In this document: one piece after another, positions 1 through 9,204 of the stretch
Numbering within the stretch: position 1 is the stretch's first letter
How the letters are laid out: each line of letters starts with the position of its first letter
Assembly (NCBI GenBank): GCA_020048595.1
Contig: JAIFMH010000071.1
Location: 1-24,245 of the forward strand
Direction of reading: 5' to 3'
Source of the DNA: Bacteroidota bacterium
GTDB lineage: Bacteria; Bacteroidota; Bacteroidia; Bacteroidales; UBA4417
DNA length: 24,245 nucleotides
Notes under the pieces: model-generated
What the model was told of the DNA's origin: nothing
What the model saw: only the letters and a program-made list of their open reading frames with translations
Database searches by the model: none
Translations under genes and position numbers: made by a program

Positions 1-176
1 ATTGTTTCTTCTCTGCCAAATAAATTTGAACAGGGGATATTCGCTGCTTTATGTTTTGACTTCAGTCTTTCAAAGAACTTGGTAATCTATAAGTAGCCCT
101 AAGGCTGATTATTTCATTTTGATGTTTCCCGCTTCGACTTTCAGTTTCTGTGTGAGAATAGGTTGTCGTTGTTGGG
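1..176 (-). other. Probable 16S rRNA operon leader (5' part of pre-rRNA)
   Basis: On the minus strand the transcript from the promoter at 179-210 has no open reading frame. It carries AAGTTCTTTGAAAGACTG (80-63), which resembles the boxA-like GTTCTTTGA element found ahead of Bacteroidota 16S genes. It ends at the window edge in GAGAAGAAACAAT (13-1), the kind of sequence that directly precedes the usual 16S start (GGAGAGTTTGATCC). The rRNA gene itself is outside the window, so this is recognition by pattern. A 5' UTR of some other highly expressed leftward gene is the alternative. Confidence 0.55.
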
Positions 177-178
177 AG

Positions 179-210
179 TGCAAAGGTAAATACATTTTTC
201 ACACATGCAA
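179..210 (-). promoter_or_regulatory. Strong Bacteroidota-type promoter, probably of an rRNA operon
   Basis: Read on the minus strand, a -33 TTG (210-208) is followed after 19 bases by TACCTTTG (188-181), an exact match to the TAnnTTTG -7 element of the Bacteroidota primary sigma factor. The DNA just upstream (about 211-240) is rich in A and T runs, like an UP element. Transcription would start near 175 and run leftward off the window. The spacing and the AT-rich upstream part make this the best promoter in the window. The leader behind it suggests that it drives an rRNA operon, which is inferred because no rRNA sequence lies inside the window. Confidence 0.7.
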
Positions 211-1285
211 CTTTATCTAAAAAAAAGTTTTAAATATTTGAGTCCATAATTCTGAAGACATTCATTATCAGGCAATTTAATATGAAAAATAAATAATATT
301 TTTTTTTAGACTTATACACAGAAACGTGAGTTGGCTTATGATTGAAACATGTAAATAACAGAATATTAATCAGATAAGTTTAAATGTAATATCTGACAAC
401 AATTTATAATTATTCATCATTATTGTTACTTATTCAGCAATTAAACTACCTCAGACTTATTATAGAAATCATTTTTATGGAATTCAATCACAATACCAAT
501 CAATTAGATGAATGCTTTATAGTTTCATTTAAACAGGAAATGGGTATTGGGGGAATTCCTGATAGTACATTTATATTAGTTGGATTCGATTAATTGAATT
601 TATTGCCTTAGCTAATTGCTTTATATTTGAATTATTCAAAATCCAACCATTCCATTTTATGTAATACATATATAAGAAAGAACAGAATCCTGAAAAATCC
701 AGATAATTGTAATAATAGCCTGAGAAATTAAATTTTAAGCCATACTGATTCTTCTTTTTTATAACTGCGCTTCTAAAAGAAATATGATGGATTGATTGTG
801 GTTATCCCGTTTAAGTAAAATATCATTACGCTTCAGAATATTAATTAATTCGCTAAAGTAAATCTCAGATCCAGATTATTCATATTCGACATTCTGTTTT
901 TTAGCTTAAAAATTCCCTGGTAAATTCAATTTTGAACTTAATTTCTGACTGCAATAATGATAACAAGAGCTCTTCTTTAGAAATGAAAATGCTTACTCTG
1001 TCAGGTTTTAATGATATCTGTCAACGATAAAGTTATATGATAAAGTATTGTCTAATAAAAGGTCTAATCTCTTTCATTTTATTCTTACTGTGTAAAATAT
1101 AATATCATGTATAAGAATAATAAGTAATATTTAATTACTGAATTACATATAAAACAGCAAATTAAAGTAAATAAAATATTACTTTCGTCATACAGTAAAA
1201 TTAATTCATAAGATCGGCTCGGTATAGATAAGACCTACATCCTATGCGGGATTAAGTAACTGAATCGGATGATATTTGTTTCAAA
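211..1285. other. AT-rich gene-free spacer of about 1.1 kb
   Basis: No convincing reading frame was seen on either strand, and there is no tRNA-like cloverleaf, transposase remnant or long repeat. Composition is clearly more AT-rich than the flanking genes, with many runs of A and T. The left end holds the UP-like part of the leftward rRNA-type promoter, and the right end must hold the promoter of the giant kinase gene. Most of the middle (about 250-1150) is unexplained. It may be simple divergent spacer, a decayed gene, or hold a small RNA that cannot be recognised by eye. Confidence 0.5.
1180..1187 (+). promoter_or_regulatory. Weak candidate -7 element for the first hybrid kinase gene
   Basis: TACTTTCG differs by one base from the TAnnTTTG consensus and lies about 100 bases before the ATG at 1286. 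No TTG is present at the right distance upstream, so it is only a candidate. It is the best match found in the last 150 bases before the gene. Confidence 0.25.
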
Positions 1286-4200
1286 ATGAAGAAAGTAAAC
1301 CAAATTTCTGATGCCTCCTTTCTACAAAAGGCAGAAGAACTTTTAAAAATGAAACCAGGAACTGGAGAACCGCCACATTCGGAATCCGAAATGTTGAAGT
1401 TCATCCACGATCTGATTGTGCGCCAGGCAGAACTGGAATGTATGAATGAAGTACATACTAAATCAATACATGCTGAACAAAACATCAATAACAAATATCT
1501 ATCATTATCAGATGTACCCTTTCTGAATCAAATAAGAGAAGACCTGCAATTACCTGATAAACGATGGAAATATGCACTGGAGGGTGCCACTGATGGAATG
1601 TGGGATTGGAACATTGTTACAAATAAGGTGTTTTTCTCCACCCAATGGAAAGCGATGTTAGGTTTTGAGGAATCAGAAATTGGGGATACGCTCGATGAGT
1701 GGGAAAAACGGGTTCATCCAAATGACCTGGAAACAGTTTTGCTTGCAATTGAAAAGAACCTCATCGGAGAAACTGATGCTTACTCAAGCGAACACAGAGT
1801 GTTATGCAAGGACGGCAGTTATAAATGGGTGTTGGACGAAGGAAAAGTTGTAGAAAAGGATGAAAACGGGAAACCTTTAAGGGCAATTGGAGCCCACAGA
1901 GACATTACAAAGCGTAAAAAAAATGAGCACGACCTTAATGAACGGATAAAGGAACTTAATTGCCATAACCGCATTTCGGAAGTGATGAGCAATTCGACTC
2001 TTTCAACAACTGAAGTCATCGAAGAAGTGGTGCGGCTAATTCCAGGCGGCTGGCAGTTTCCTGAAATGACAGAAGCCTCGGTTCAGATTAACCAGGAAGT
2101 TTTTAACTCTCCGGGATATAGCAACAAGGGCAAGCATAAATTAGAAAGCGAAATCAAAGCTAATGGAAAAATTATAGGCCGGATTGAAGTTTGCTATGTT
2201 GGAAATACTGAATTCGATTCCGGCAAAGTCTTTCTTCCAGAAGAATCTGAGCTCTTGTTTTCGATTGCTGAAAGATTAGGTAGTTTTATAGGCAAGAACG
2301 AAAACAATCTTTTATTAATTGAAAGCGAGCAGAAGTATCGCGATCTGGTCGAGAATATTAGTGAAGTAATTTACCGGATAGATAATAAAGGTGTAATTAC
2401 CTTCATTAGTTCTTCAATCGAAAAAATAATCGGATTTACGGCAGAAGAAATAGTAGGAAAGAGTTTCATTCATTTTGTCGGGGTGAATAGTGAATTTTTA
2501 ACACAGAGGCTACAGGAACTAAGCATTAAAAAAGAGTTATCGAATGAGTATAAATTACTTACCAAAACCGGGGAGAACTGCTGGCTAAGGTTATCGACAA
2601 AGGCAATATTACAGGATGGCAATTTTACCGGAGCCTATGGCACTCTTTTCGATATTACCGAAAAGAAGGCTGTGGAACAGGAACTTCAGAAAAGCGAATC
2701 ACTTTACCGTTCGATACTCCAGGCTTCGCCTGATACTATTTTTATTTCTGATCTGGAAGGACGTGTTCTTTTTACGTCAGCCATGGCTGTAAAAATGTTC
2801 GGGTACGAAGCTGCCGGATTTCCAATAAATACTCCTTTATTTGATTTTGTTGATCCCAAATATCATGAGAAAGCACGAAATGCTATTTCACTGATGTTCC
2901 AGGGAACATATACAGGTGCAACTGATTATAAAGGTATCAGGTCCGATGGGTCAACATTCGACATGGAAGTAAATGGCGAGTTCATTAAAGATGAGGCGGA
3001 CGAACCTTTAAGTATAGTTTTTATAGTCCGAGATATTTCCGACCGGAAATTAGCCGAGGAAAAGCTTAAAAAAAGCGAAGAGCAATACAGAAAGCTTGTC
3101 GAATCGATTAATGATGTCATTTATGAAATTGACTCAAACGGTATGATAAAATTTGTAAGTCCTTCGGTTATCAGGGTACTGGGTTTTACTGTAGAAGAGG
3201 TTATCGGCCGTAATATTTTTGATTTTATTCACCCGGAAGACAGGCATGAAATAATGAATTCATTCAGGTCACTGGGCTCCAGCAACTACATTTACATGGA
3301 ATACAGGTACTTGCGAAAAGATGGTTCCGTTCACTGGGTGCGTTCATCAACTTCACCCATTATCGAAACCGGAGTAGTGATTGGCGGAACCGGAATTCTG
3401 ACTGATATTACCGAACGAAAAATAGCAGAACTGGAATTAGTTAAAGCCAAGGAAGAAACCGAAGAAAGTGAAAAGAAATTTGTTTCAATTATTCAGTCGC
3501 AAGCCGAAGGTATAGGAATTGTAGATAAAAATGAATGTTTTGAATTTGTTAACCTGGCAGCAGAGAAAATATTTGAGACGGAACCAGGCGGGCTTATCGG
3601 CGTATCCTTGTTCGATTTTGTACTTCCGGAAGAAAAAGAGAAAATCAATGCCGAAACTCAATACAGAGAGCAAGGAATTGAAAATACATATGATCTGCAA
3701 ATTCTCACCAAAAAAGGAAATATTAAATATATACATGTAAGTGCTGCGCCCAAATTTGATGAAAATAACATATATATAGGTGCGTATGGCGTTTTTCATG
3801 ATATAACAGAACGTAAGAAAGTAGAAAGTGCTTTGCGGGATAGTGAGGAAAAGTTTTCCAAAGCTTTTCAGACCGCTCCGTACGCTATTTCGATCACCAG
3901 TGTTGAGGATGGTAAATTTTTCGAAATCAATGATTCATTTACAGTACATACAGGATATACAAAAGAAGAAGTTTACGCTGATTCTTCTATAGGTCTGAAG
4001 CTTTGGGCGAACATTGATGACAGGAATAGTGTAATTGCCGACCTGAGTCAGGGTAAAGATGTTTTGGCGAAAGAATATGATTTTGTTAAAAAGAGTGGTA
4101 AAAGAGTTAGTTGCATCTATTCAGCAAGTATAATACTTCTGAACAAGCAACCGTATATTCTTTCGAGTATCACAGATATCTCCGAGATTAAGCTTGCTCA

Positions 4201-7200
4201 GGATCAACTCAGGAAGCTTTCGCGTGCTGTTGAGCAAAATCCGGCTAGCATTGTCATTACTAACCTTGAAGGAAATATAGAATATGCTAATCCAAAAGCA
4301 TGCGAAACCACCGGTTATACAATCGACGAATTAATCGGTCAGAATCCAAGGCTACTAAAATCGGGGGAAACCCAAACCAATGAATACGAAGCCCTGTGGG
4401 GGAATATTTCTAACGGAAATGAGTGGCGCGGAGTATTTCATAACAAAAGAAAAAATGGTGAACTCTATTGGGAATCCTCAACAATAAGCCCGATCACTGA
4501 TATGGAAGGTAAAATTACGCATTACCTCGCCATAAAAGAAGACATTACCAGGCGAAAAGAAACGGAAGAAGCGCTTACTAAAAGTGAGGAAGACCTGAAC
4601 AACGCTCAGAATATTGCCCGAATGGGTAGTTGGGAGCATAATCTGATTACCGGCAAACTAAATGGTTCGAAGTACTATTATAAAATGCTTGGATTACAAC
4701 CTTTCGAAAAAAAAGAAATGTTATTCGAGTATTTTGTAAGTTTAATTCATCCCGACGATTTATCACTTTTCAAGAAACTTCAACAGGATGTTTTTGTTGA
4801 AAATGAAACTAAAAAAATTGATTTCCGGATTGTAATGCCCGATGGAAAAGCAAAATGGATTCAGAATAATATAGTTCCTGTTTACGATGGTGATACGTTA
4901 ATAGCTTTAAAGGGTGTCAATATCGATATAACAGAGAAACGACTGGCAGAAGAAGCGTTGAGAATGAATGAAGCCGCACTGAACCAGGCACAGGAGATTT
5001 CAAACATGAGCAGCTGGGAGCTTGACATGGTTACTGATAAGCTAACCTGGTCGAAGAATTATTACCAGATAATGGGAATCCCAATTGGCACCGAAATGGA
5101 AACTAAATTCTTTATCCAAAGAGTTCATTCGGATGACCTTCACATAGTAGAAGAAAAACTGGAGGAAATAAGGCGAACAACAAAACCTGTAACCTACGAC
5201 ATCAGATTAAGAATTCCTGACGGAGAATTTAAATGGATACAAAACAATATAGTTCCTGAATTTGAATTTGGGAATTTAGTTCGGCTCAAAGGTGTAAATA
5301 TTGACATAACAGAGAAAAAACTGGCTGAAGAAAAAATTCAACTGCAAAACCAGCGCCTTTCAGCAATAATAGATGCAATGCCTGATCTGATGTTTGTTGC
5401 AGATAAATCAGGCACTTACCTTGAATATTACAGCACAAATCCTGATTTATTGGCTGTGTCAGATGATCAGATCGTAGGTACAAATGTCAAGGATTTCACC
5501 GATGAAGAAACTGCAGAATTACATTTATTGAAGATTGGTGAATGCCTTCAAAAGCGAACATTAATAACCTATGAATTTTCGGGATTTTATAAAGGTGTTA
5601 TTCGTTTTTACGAGATGAGGTTAGCTCCACTGGGAATAGATCGGGTGCTTGCATTTGTCAGGGATATTACTGAAGAAAAACTTAAGGATAATGAAATAAA
5701 GAAGTTGTCGCTTGCCGTGGAACAGAGCCCGGTTTTAATAGTAATCACTGATCTTGAGGGTATAATTGAATATGTAAATCCTGCGTTTGAAGCTACAACA
5801 GGGTATAGCAAAGAAGAGTTAATTGGGCAGAATCCCCGAATATTAAAATCAGGTAAAAATGCTGAGGAGGATTATGTAAAAATGTGGCAGACCATTACAA
5901 GTGGGAAACAGTGGTTTGGAGAATTGATAAATAAAAAGAAAAACAGTGAATTATTTTGGGAATCCATTTCAATTACACCTGTCAGGAACAAATCGGGAAG
6001 AGTGACCAATTACCTGGCGATAAAGCAGGATATTACACAACGTAAACAAGCCGAACAGGAAATTCATGATCTCTACGCAAATCTGGAACATAAAATAGAT
6101 GAGAGAACCTCTCAGCTTGCCCTCACAAATGCAGATCTGCAAACTCAAATTGAGGAACGCAACCGGATTCAGGATGAATTAAGCAAAAGCGAGAAAAACT
6201 ACCGCACTGTTGTCGAAAATGTGAACGAGGTTATTTTTAAAACTGATACCGATGGCATATGGCTTTTCCTGAATAAATCGTGGGAAACTATAACCGGTTT
6301 CAATGTTGAGGAATCGCTGGGGAATCTTTTTACTGACTATGTACATCCTGACGACAGGCAGCGGAATATGGAATTATTTGAGGCACTGATAAACAGGGAA
6401 AAAGAATATTGCAGATACGAAATCAGGTATATTATCAATGATGGCGGTTTCCGATGGATTGAAGTATTTGCCCGTTTATCATTAAATGCTCAGGACGAGG
6501 TTACCGGAACTTTTGGCACGTTACAGGATATTACTGAGCGCAAACGTGCTGAAGACTTTGAAGATGAACTGCTTCAGTTATCGCTCCAGTTAACCGGTAT
6601 TCCCGGCAACGAAATATCTTCAGCAATCAGTATGGCGCTGCACAGAATCGGGAGTTTCCTTGGCTCCGACCGGGCATATATTTTTGAGATAAATACGGTC
6701 GATAACACGATGAGCAACACCTATGAGTGGTGTAATGAGGGAATTAACCCGGAAATTGAAAACCTCAAGGATATACCGGTTGAAATTTTCCCAATGTGGA
6801 TGGAACAACTTCAGCGTTTCAAAAACATCATTATCCCTAATGTGAATGAATTACCCGATTCATGGATTGCCGAGCGTGAAATCCTGGAACCCCAGGGGAT
6901 TAAATCACTTATTGTAATTCCTGTTTACAACGATATTCAACTGATTGGTTTTGTTGGATTGGATTCTGTTTTGAAGCAAAAGGAATATGATACTTCCGAG
7001 ATAAACATATTACAAGTATGGAGCAACATGCTTGCAGGCCTTATTAATAATCAGCGGAAAGAAATTATCATAGAACAAACCCGCAGGAATTACGAAACTT
7101 TCTTTAACACCATTGATGATTTCCTTTTTGTGTTGGACGAGCAAGGGGAAATTCTACACACCAACAATACAGTAATAAACAGGCTTGGATATTCGCCGGA

Positions 7201-9004
7201 AGAGCTTTTGGGGAAATCGGTTCTGTTGGTTCATACTGTTGATCGACGAGACGAAGCCAGACAAATTGTAGGCGAAATGCTTGCCGGCAAAGCCGATTTT
7301 TGCCCGGTACCGCTACTCACAAAGGACAGTACTCAAATATCTGTCGAAACCAGGGTTAAGCATGGTTTCTGGGATGGGAAACCTGTTATTTTTGGAGTTA
7401 GTAAGGATGTGTCGAAAATCAAATTATCTGAAGAAAAATTTTCAAGAGCGTTTCAGTCCAATTCGGCCATGATGGCAATTTCAAGTATCGCTACCGGAAA
7501 ATTTATTGAAATTAACGATGCTTATGTGAGAACACTGGGCTATTCGCGCGAAGAAATGATTGGTCAGACAACTACGAATTTTGATATTTATGTAAATCCA
7601 GAAACCAGGGATGAAATTTATGATACCCTTAAACAAAATATTCCTGTCAGGGAACTGGAAATTAAGATCCGGACTAAATCAGGAAATAGTATAACAGGTA
7701 TATTTTCTGCGGATAGAATCGTAATTGGAGATGAGCAATGTATTTTAGCTTTACTGGTTGATATTACCGATCGTAAAATAGCCGAAGAGGAACTAAAAAA
7801 AGCGCGGATCGAAGCGGACAAAGCCAATCTTGCCAAAAGCGAATTCCTGTCACGAATGAGCCATGAGCTGCGCACACCAATGAACTCAATACTTGGCTTT
7901 GCACAGTTAATGGAAATGGGTGACATTAATGCTGCTCACCGTAAAGGAGTAAATCATATTTTAAAGAGCGGAAAGCATTTACTGGATCTTATCAATGAAG
8001 TTCTCGACATTTCGCGGATTGAAGCAGGCAGGATTTCACTTTCCATTGAGCCGGTAAGGTTAAGCACTGTTATTACTGAAATGCTCGATATTGTTCAACC
8101 CCAGGTTTCAAGTCGAAATCAAACGATAAAACTGGTTGAATCACATTCTAACCAGCTTTTTGTATTGGCGGATAATCAGCGATTGAAACAAGTTTTGTTA
8201 AACCTCATCAATAATGCGGTTAAATACAATCATGAAGGTGGTTTTATAAGGATAGAAACTGAAATACGTAAGTCGGATAAGGGTGGTAAGCCATTGATCA
8301 GAATTTCTGTTATTGACAATGGAATAGGTATAAAATCCGAAGAGATCGGTAAACTCTTTTTGCCTTTCGAGCGGATTGGAGCAGAGAAGACAGAAACCGA
8401 AGGAACAGGTCTCGGGCTTAACGTTGTAAAAAAACTGATGGAAGCTATGGATGGAAACGTTGGGGTTAAAAGTATTCCGGGCGAGGGAAGCACATTCTGG
8501 ATTGAGCTGAAAGAGGCTGAAAGCCCAAAAATTATTGACAAATCAATTGCATCGGCACTAAATCCCGGAGCATCAGAAACTTTAAAATCCGGAACCATTT
8601 TATACTTCGAAGACAATACTTCAAACATTGAATTAGTTGATGGCATTATTGAAAATCATCGTCCACATATACAGCTAATAACTTCAGTAAGCGGAATTAA
8701 TGCCGTTGAAATGGCTAAAGAATGCAAACCCGATTTGATTTTACTCGATCTGGATTTACCCGAACTTCATGGAAGTGAAGTATTTGCCAACCTGCAGGCC
8801 GATTCCGGAACCATGTCAATCCCTGTAGTAATTATAAGTGCTGATGCCATGTCGCATCAGATTAAAAAAATGTTGAAAGCAGGTGTCCGTGATTATTTAA
8901 CCAAACCAATAGAAATAATGTTGTTTTTAAAAATGGTAGATAAATGGATTAAAAAAAATAAGATTGATAATACCAGGAATGACTTCTCTGTGTATGACAA
9001 CTGA
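1286..9004 (+). CDS. Giant cytosolic multi-PAS/GAF hybrid sensor histidine kinase (HK1)
   Basis: A 2572-residue hybrid kinase. Order: a short helical N-terminal motif (about 10-55) shared with HK2; PAS1 (93-212); a conserved non-PAS region (219-339, with the RIKELNC motif); PAS2-PAS5 (350-462, 472-589, 600-713, 730-845); PAS6 (855-969); PAS7 (976-1092, NifL-like with QNPRLLKSG); PAS8 and PAS9 (1104-1220, 1232-1346), a tandem pair; PAS10 (1354-1466); PAS11 (1474-1588, NifL-like); a coiled coil (about 1592-1637); PAS12 (1638-1754); GAF (about 1758-1926); PAS13 (1935-2047) and PAS14 (2052-2165). HisKA follows with phosphoacceptor His2193 (MSHELRTP). HATPase has the N box at 2306-2315, G1 DNGIGI at 2344 and G2 GTGLGL at 2373. 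The final REC has Glu2442/Asp2443, acceptor Asp2488, Ser2518 and Lys2540. Most PAS units end in DITERK-like motifs. No signal peptide or membrane span is seen, so sensing should be cytosolic. It would autophosphorylate and pass phosphate to its own REC. Ligands are unknown. The start has no Shine-Dalgarno site, as is usual in the phylum. Confidence 0.93.
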   Translation: MKKVNQISDASFLQKAEELLKMKPGTGEPPHSESEMLKFIHDLIVRQAELECMNEVHTKSIHAEQNINNKYLSLSDVPFLNQIREDLQLPDKRWKYALEGATDGMWDWNIVTNKVFFSTQWKAMLGFEESEIGDTLDEWEKRVHPNDLETVLLAIEKNLIGETDAYSSEHRVLCKDGSYKWVLDEGKVVEKDENGKPLRAIGAHRDITKRKKNEHDLNERIKELNCHNRISEVMSNSTLSTTEVIEEVVRLIPGGWQFPEMTEASVQINQEVFNSPGYSNKGKHKLESEIKANGKIIGRIEVCYVGNTEFDSGKVFLPEESELLFSIAERLGSFIGKNENNLLLIESEQKYRDLVENISEVIYRIDNKGVITFISSSIEKIIGFTAEEIVGKSFIHFVGVNSEFLTQRLQELSIKKELSNEYKLLTKTGENCWLRLSTKAILQDGNFTGAYGTLFDITEKKAVEQELQKSESLYRSILQASPDTIFISDLEGRVLFTSAMAVKMFGYEAAGFPINTPLFDFVDPKYHEKARNAISLMFQGTYTGATDYKGIRSDGSTFDMEVNGEFIKDEADEPLSIVFIVRDISDRKLAEEKLKKSEEQYRKLVESINDVIYEIDSNGMIKFVSPSVIRVLGFTVEEVIGRNIFDFIHPEDRHEIMNSFRSLGSSNYIYMEYRYLRKDGSVHWVRSSTSPIIETGVVIGGTGILTDITERKIAELELVKAKEETEESEKKFVSIIQSQAEGIGIVDKNECFEFVNLAAEKIFETEPGGLIGVSLFDFVLPEEKEKINAETQYREQGIENTYDLQILTKKGNIKYIHVSAAPKFDENNIYIGAYGVFHDITERKKVESALRDSEEKFSKAFQTAPYAISITSVEDGKFFEINDSFTVHTGYTKEEVYADSSIGLKLWANIDDRNSVIADLSQGKDVLAKEYDFVKKSGKRVSCIYSASIILLNKQPYILSSITDISEIKLAQDQLRKLSRAVEQNPASIVITNLEGNIEYANPKACETTGYTIDELIGQNPRLLKSGETQTNEYEALWGNISNGNEWRGVFHNKRKNGELYWESSTISPITDMEGKITHYLAIKEDITRRKETEEALTKSEEDLNNAQNIARMGSWEHNLITGKLNGSKYYYKMLGLQPFEKKEMLFEYFVSLIHPDDLSLFKKLQQDVFVENETKKIDFRIVMPDGKAKWIQNNIVPVYDGDTLIALKGVNIDITEKRLAEEALRMNEAALNQAQEISNMSSWELDMVTDKLTWSKNYYQIMGIPIGTEMETKFFIQRVHSDDLHIVEEKLEEIRRTTKPVTYDIRLRIPDGEFKWIQNNIVPEFEFGNLVRLKGVNIDITEKKLAEEKIQLQNQRLSAIIDAMPDLMFVADKSGTYLEYYSTNPDLLAVSDDQIVGTNVKDFTDEETAELHLLKIGECLQKRTLITYEFSGFYKGVIRFYEMRLAPLGIDRVLAFVRDITEEKLKDNEIKKLSLAVEQSPVLIVITDLEGIIEYVNPAFEATTGYSKEELIGQNPRILKSGKNAEEDYVKMWQTITSGKQWFGELINKKKNSELFWESISITPVRNKSGRVTNYLAIKQDITQRKQAEQEIHDLYANLEHKIDERTSQLALTNADLQTQIEERNRIQDELSKSEKNYRTVVENVNEVIFKTDTDGIWLFLNKSWETITGFNVEESLGNLFTDYVHPDDRQRNMELFEALINREKEYCRYEIRYIINDGGFRWIEVFARLSLNAQDEVTGTFGTLQDITERKRAEDFEDELLQLSLQLTGIPGNEISSAISMALHRIGSFLGSDRAYIFEINTVDNTMSNTYEWCNEGINPEIENLKDIPVEIFPMWMEQLQRFKNIIIPNVNELPDSWIAEREILEPQGIKSLIVIPVYNDIQLIGFVGLDSVLKQKEYDTSEINILQVWSNMLAGLINNQRKEIIIEQTRRNYETFFNTIDDFLFVLDEQGEILHTNNTVINRLGYSPEELLGKSVLLVHTVDRRDEARQIVGEMLAGKADFCPVPLLTKDSTQISVETRVKHGFWDGKPVIFGVSKDVSKIKLSEEKFSRAFQSNSAMMAISSIATGKFIEINDAYVRTLGYSREEMIGQTTTNFDIYVNPETRDEIYDTLKQNIPVRELEIKIRTKSGNSITGIFSADRIVIGDEQCILALLVDITDRKIAEEELKKARIEADKANLAKSEFLSRMSHELRTPMNSILGFAQLMEMGDINAAHRKGVNHILKSGKHLLDLINEVLDISRIEAGRISLSIEPVRLSTVITEMLDIVQPQVSSRNQTIKLVESHSNQLFVLADNQRLKQVLLNLINNAVKYNHEGGFIRIETEIRKSDKGGKPLIRISVIDNGIGIKSEEIGKLFLPFERIGAEKTETEGTGLGLNVVKKLMEAMDGNVGVKSIPGEGSTFWIELKEAESPKIIDKSIASALNPGASETLKSGTILYFEDNTSNIELVDGIIENHRPHIQLITSVSGINAVEMAKECKPDLILLDLDLPELHGSEVFANLQADSGTMSIPVVIISADAMSHQIKKMLKAGVRDYLTKPIEIMLFLKMVDKWIKKNKIDNTRNDFSVYDN

Positions 9005-9204
9005 AAAAAGAATCCTGTACTAAAATGGATATCCCTGGCAAATAATAGTATAAAAAGACAAATCATGGTAAACCTGGCACTAATAAATATAAATATCCTG
9101 TCCGCCTGCACAAGCGAACCAGATAACATTCTATATGCCGGGTTGCCTTTAAAAACGGCTTGTTATCTGCTGATTTTCCCTCAATTAACTTCAATCCGGA
9201 CTAA
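9005..9204. other. 200-base spacer between the two giant kinase genes
   Basis: It holds no gene. Its main structure is an inverted repeat, CAGATAACA at 9120-9128 and TGTTATCTG at 9161-9169, with an inner GCCG (9137-9140) / CGGC (9156-9159). No clear TAnnTTTG promoter element was found, so it cannot be told from sequence whether HK2 has its own promoter or is read from HK1. Confidence 0.5.
9120..9169. repeat. Inverted repeat between HK1 and HK2 (possible attenuating hairpin)
   Basis: A perfect 9-base inverted repeat encloses a second 4-base GC stem. The next bases (CTGATTTTCCC) hold only a short T run, so this is a poor intrinsic terminator. It could be a weak terminator, an mRNA-stabilising structure at the HK1 3' end, or an operator for HK2, whose ATG is 36 bases further on. 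Confidence 0.35.

Noticed and set aside
622..629. TATATTTG as a plus-strand promoter in the AT-rich spacer.
   Set aside because: No TTG at a fitting distance and no gene within 650 bases; an isolated match is expected by chance in AT-rich DNA.
4226..4560. The QNPRLLKSG segment of the NifL-like PAS domains as a LOV photosensor.
   Set aside because: It aligns with the LOV GRNCRFLQ site but lacks the photoactive Cys, as do the other two NifL-like copies. A NifL-type redox or other ligand role is more likely and remains unproven.
8230..8646. A 138-codon minus-strand open frame in the kinase region of HK1, and a similar 150-codon one in HK2 (13833-14285).
   Set aside because: Both mirror the same conserved kinase-receiver sequence in antisense, so their likeness comes from the paralogy. 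They have no recognisable protein features.
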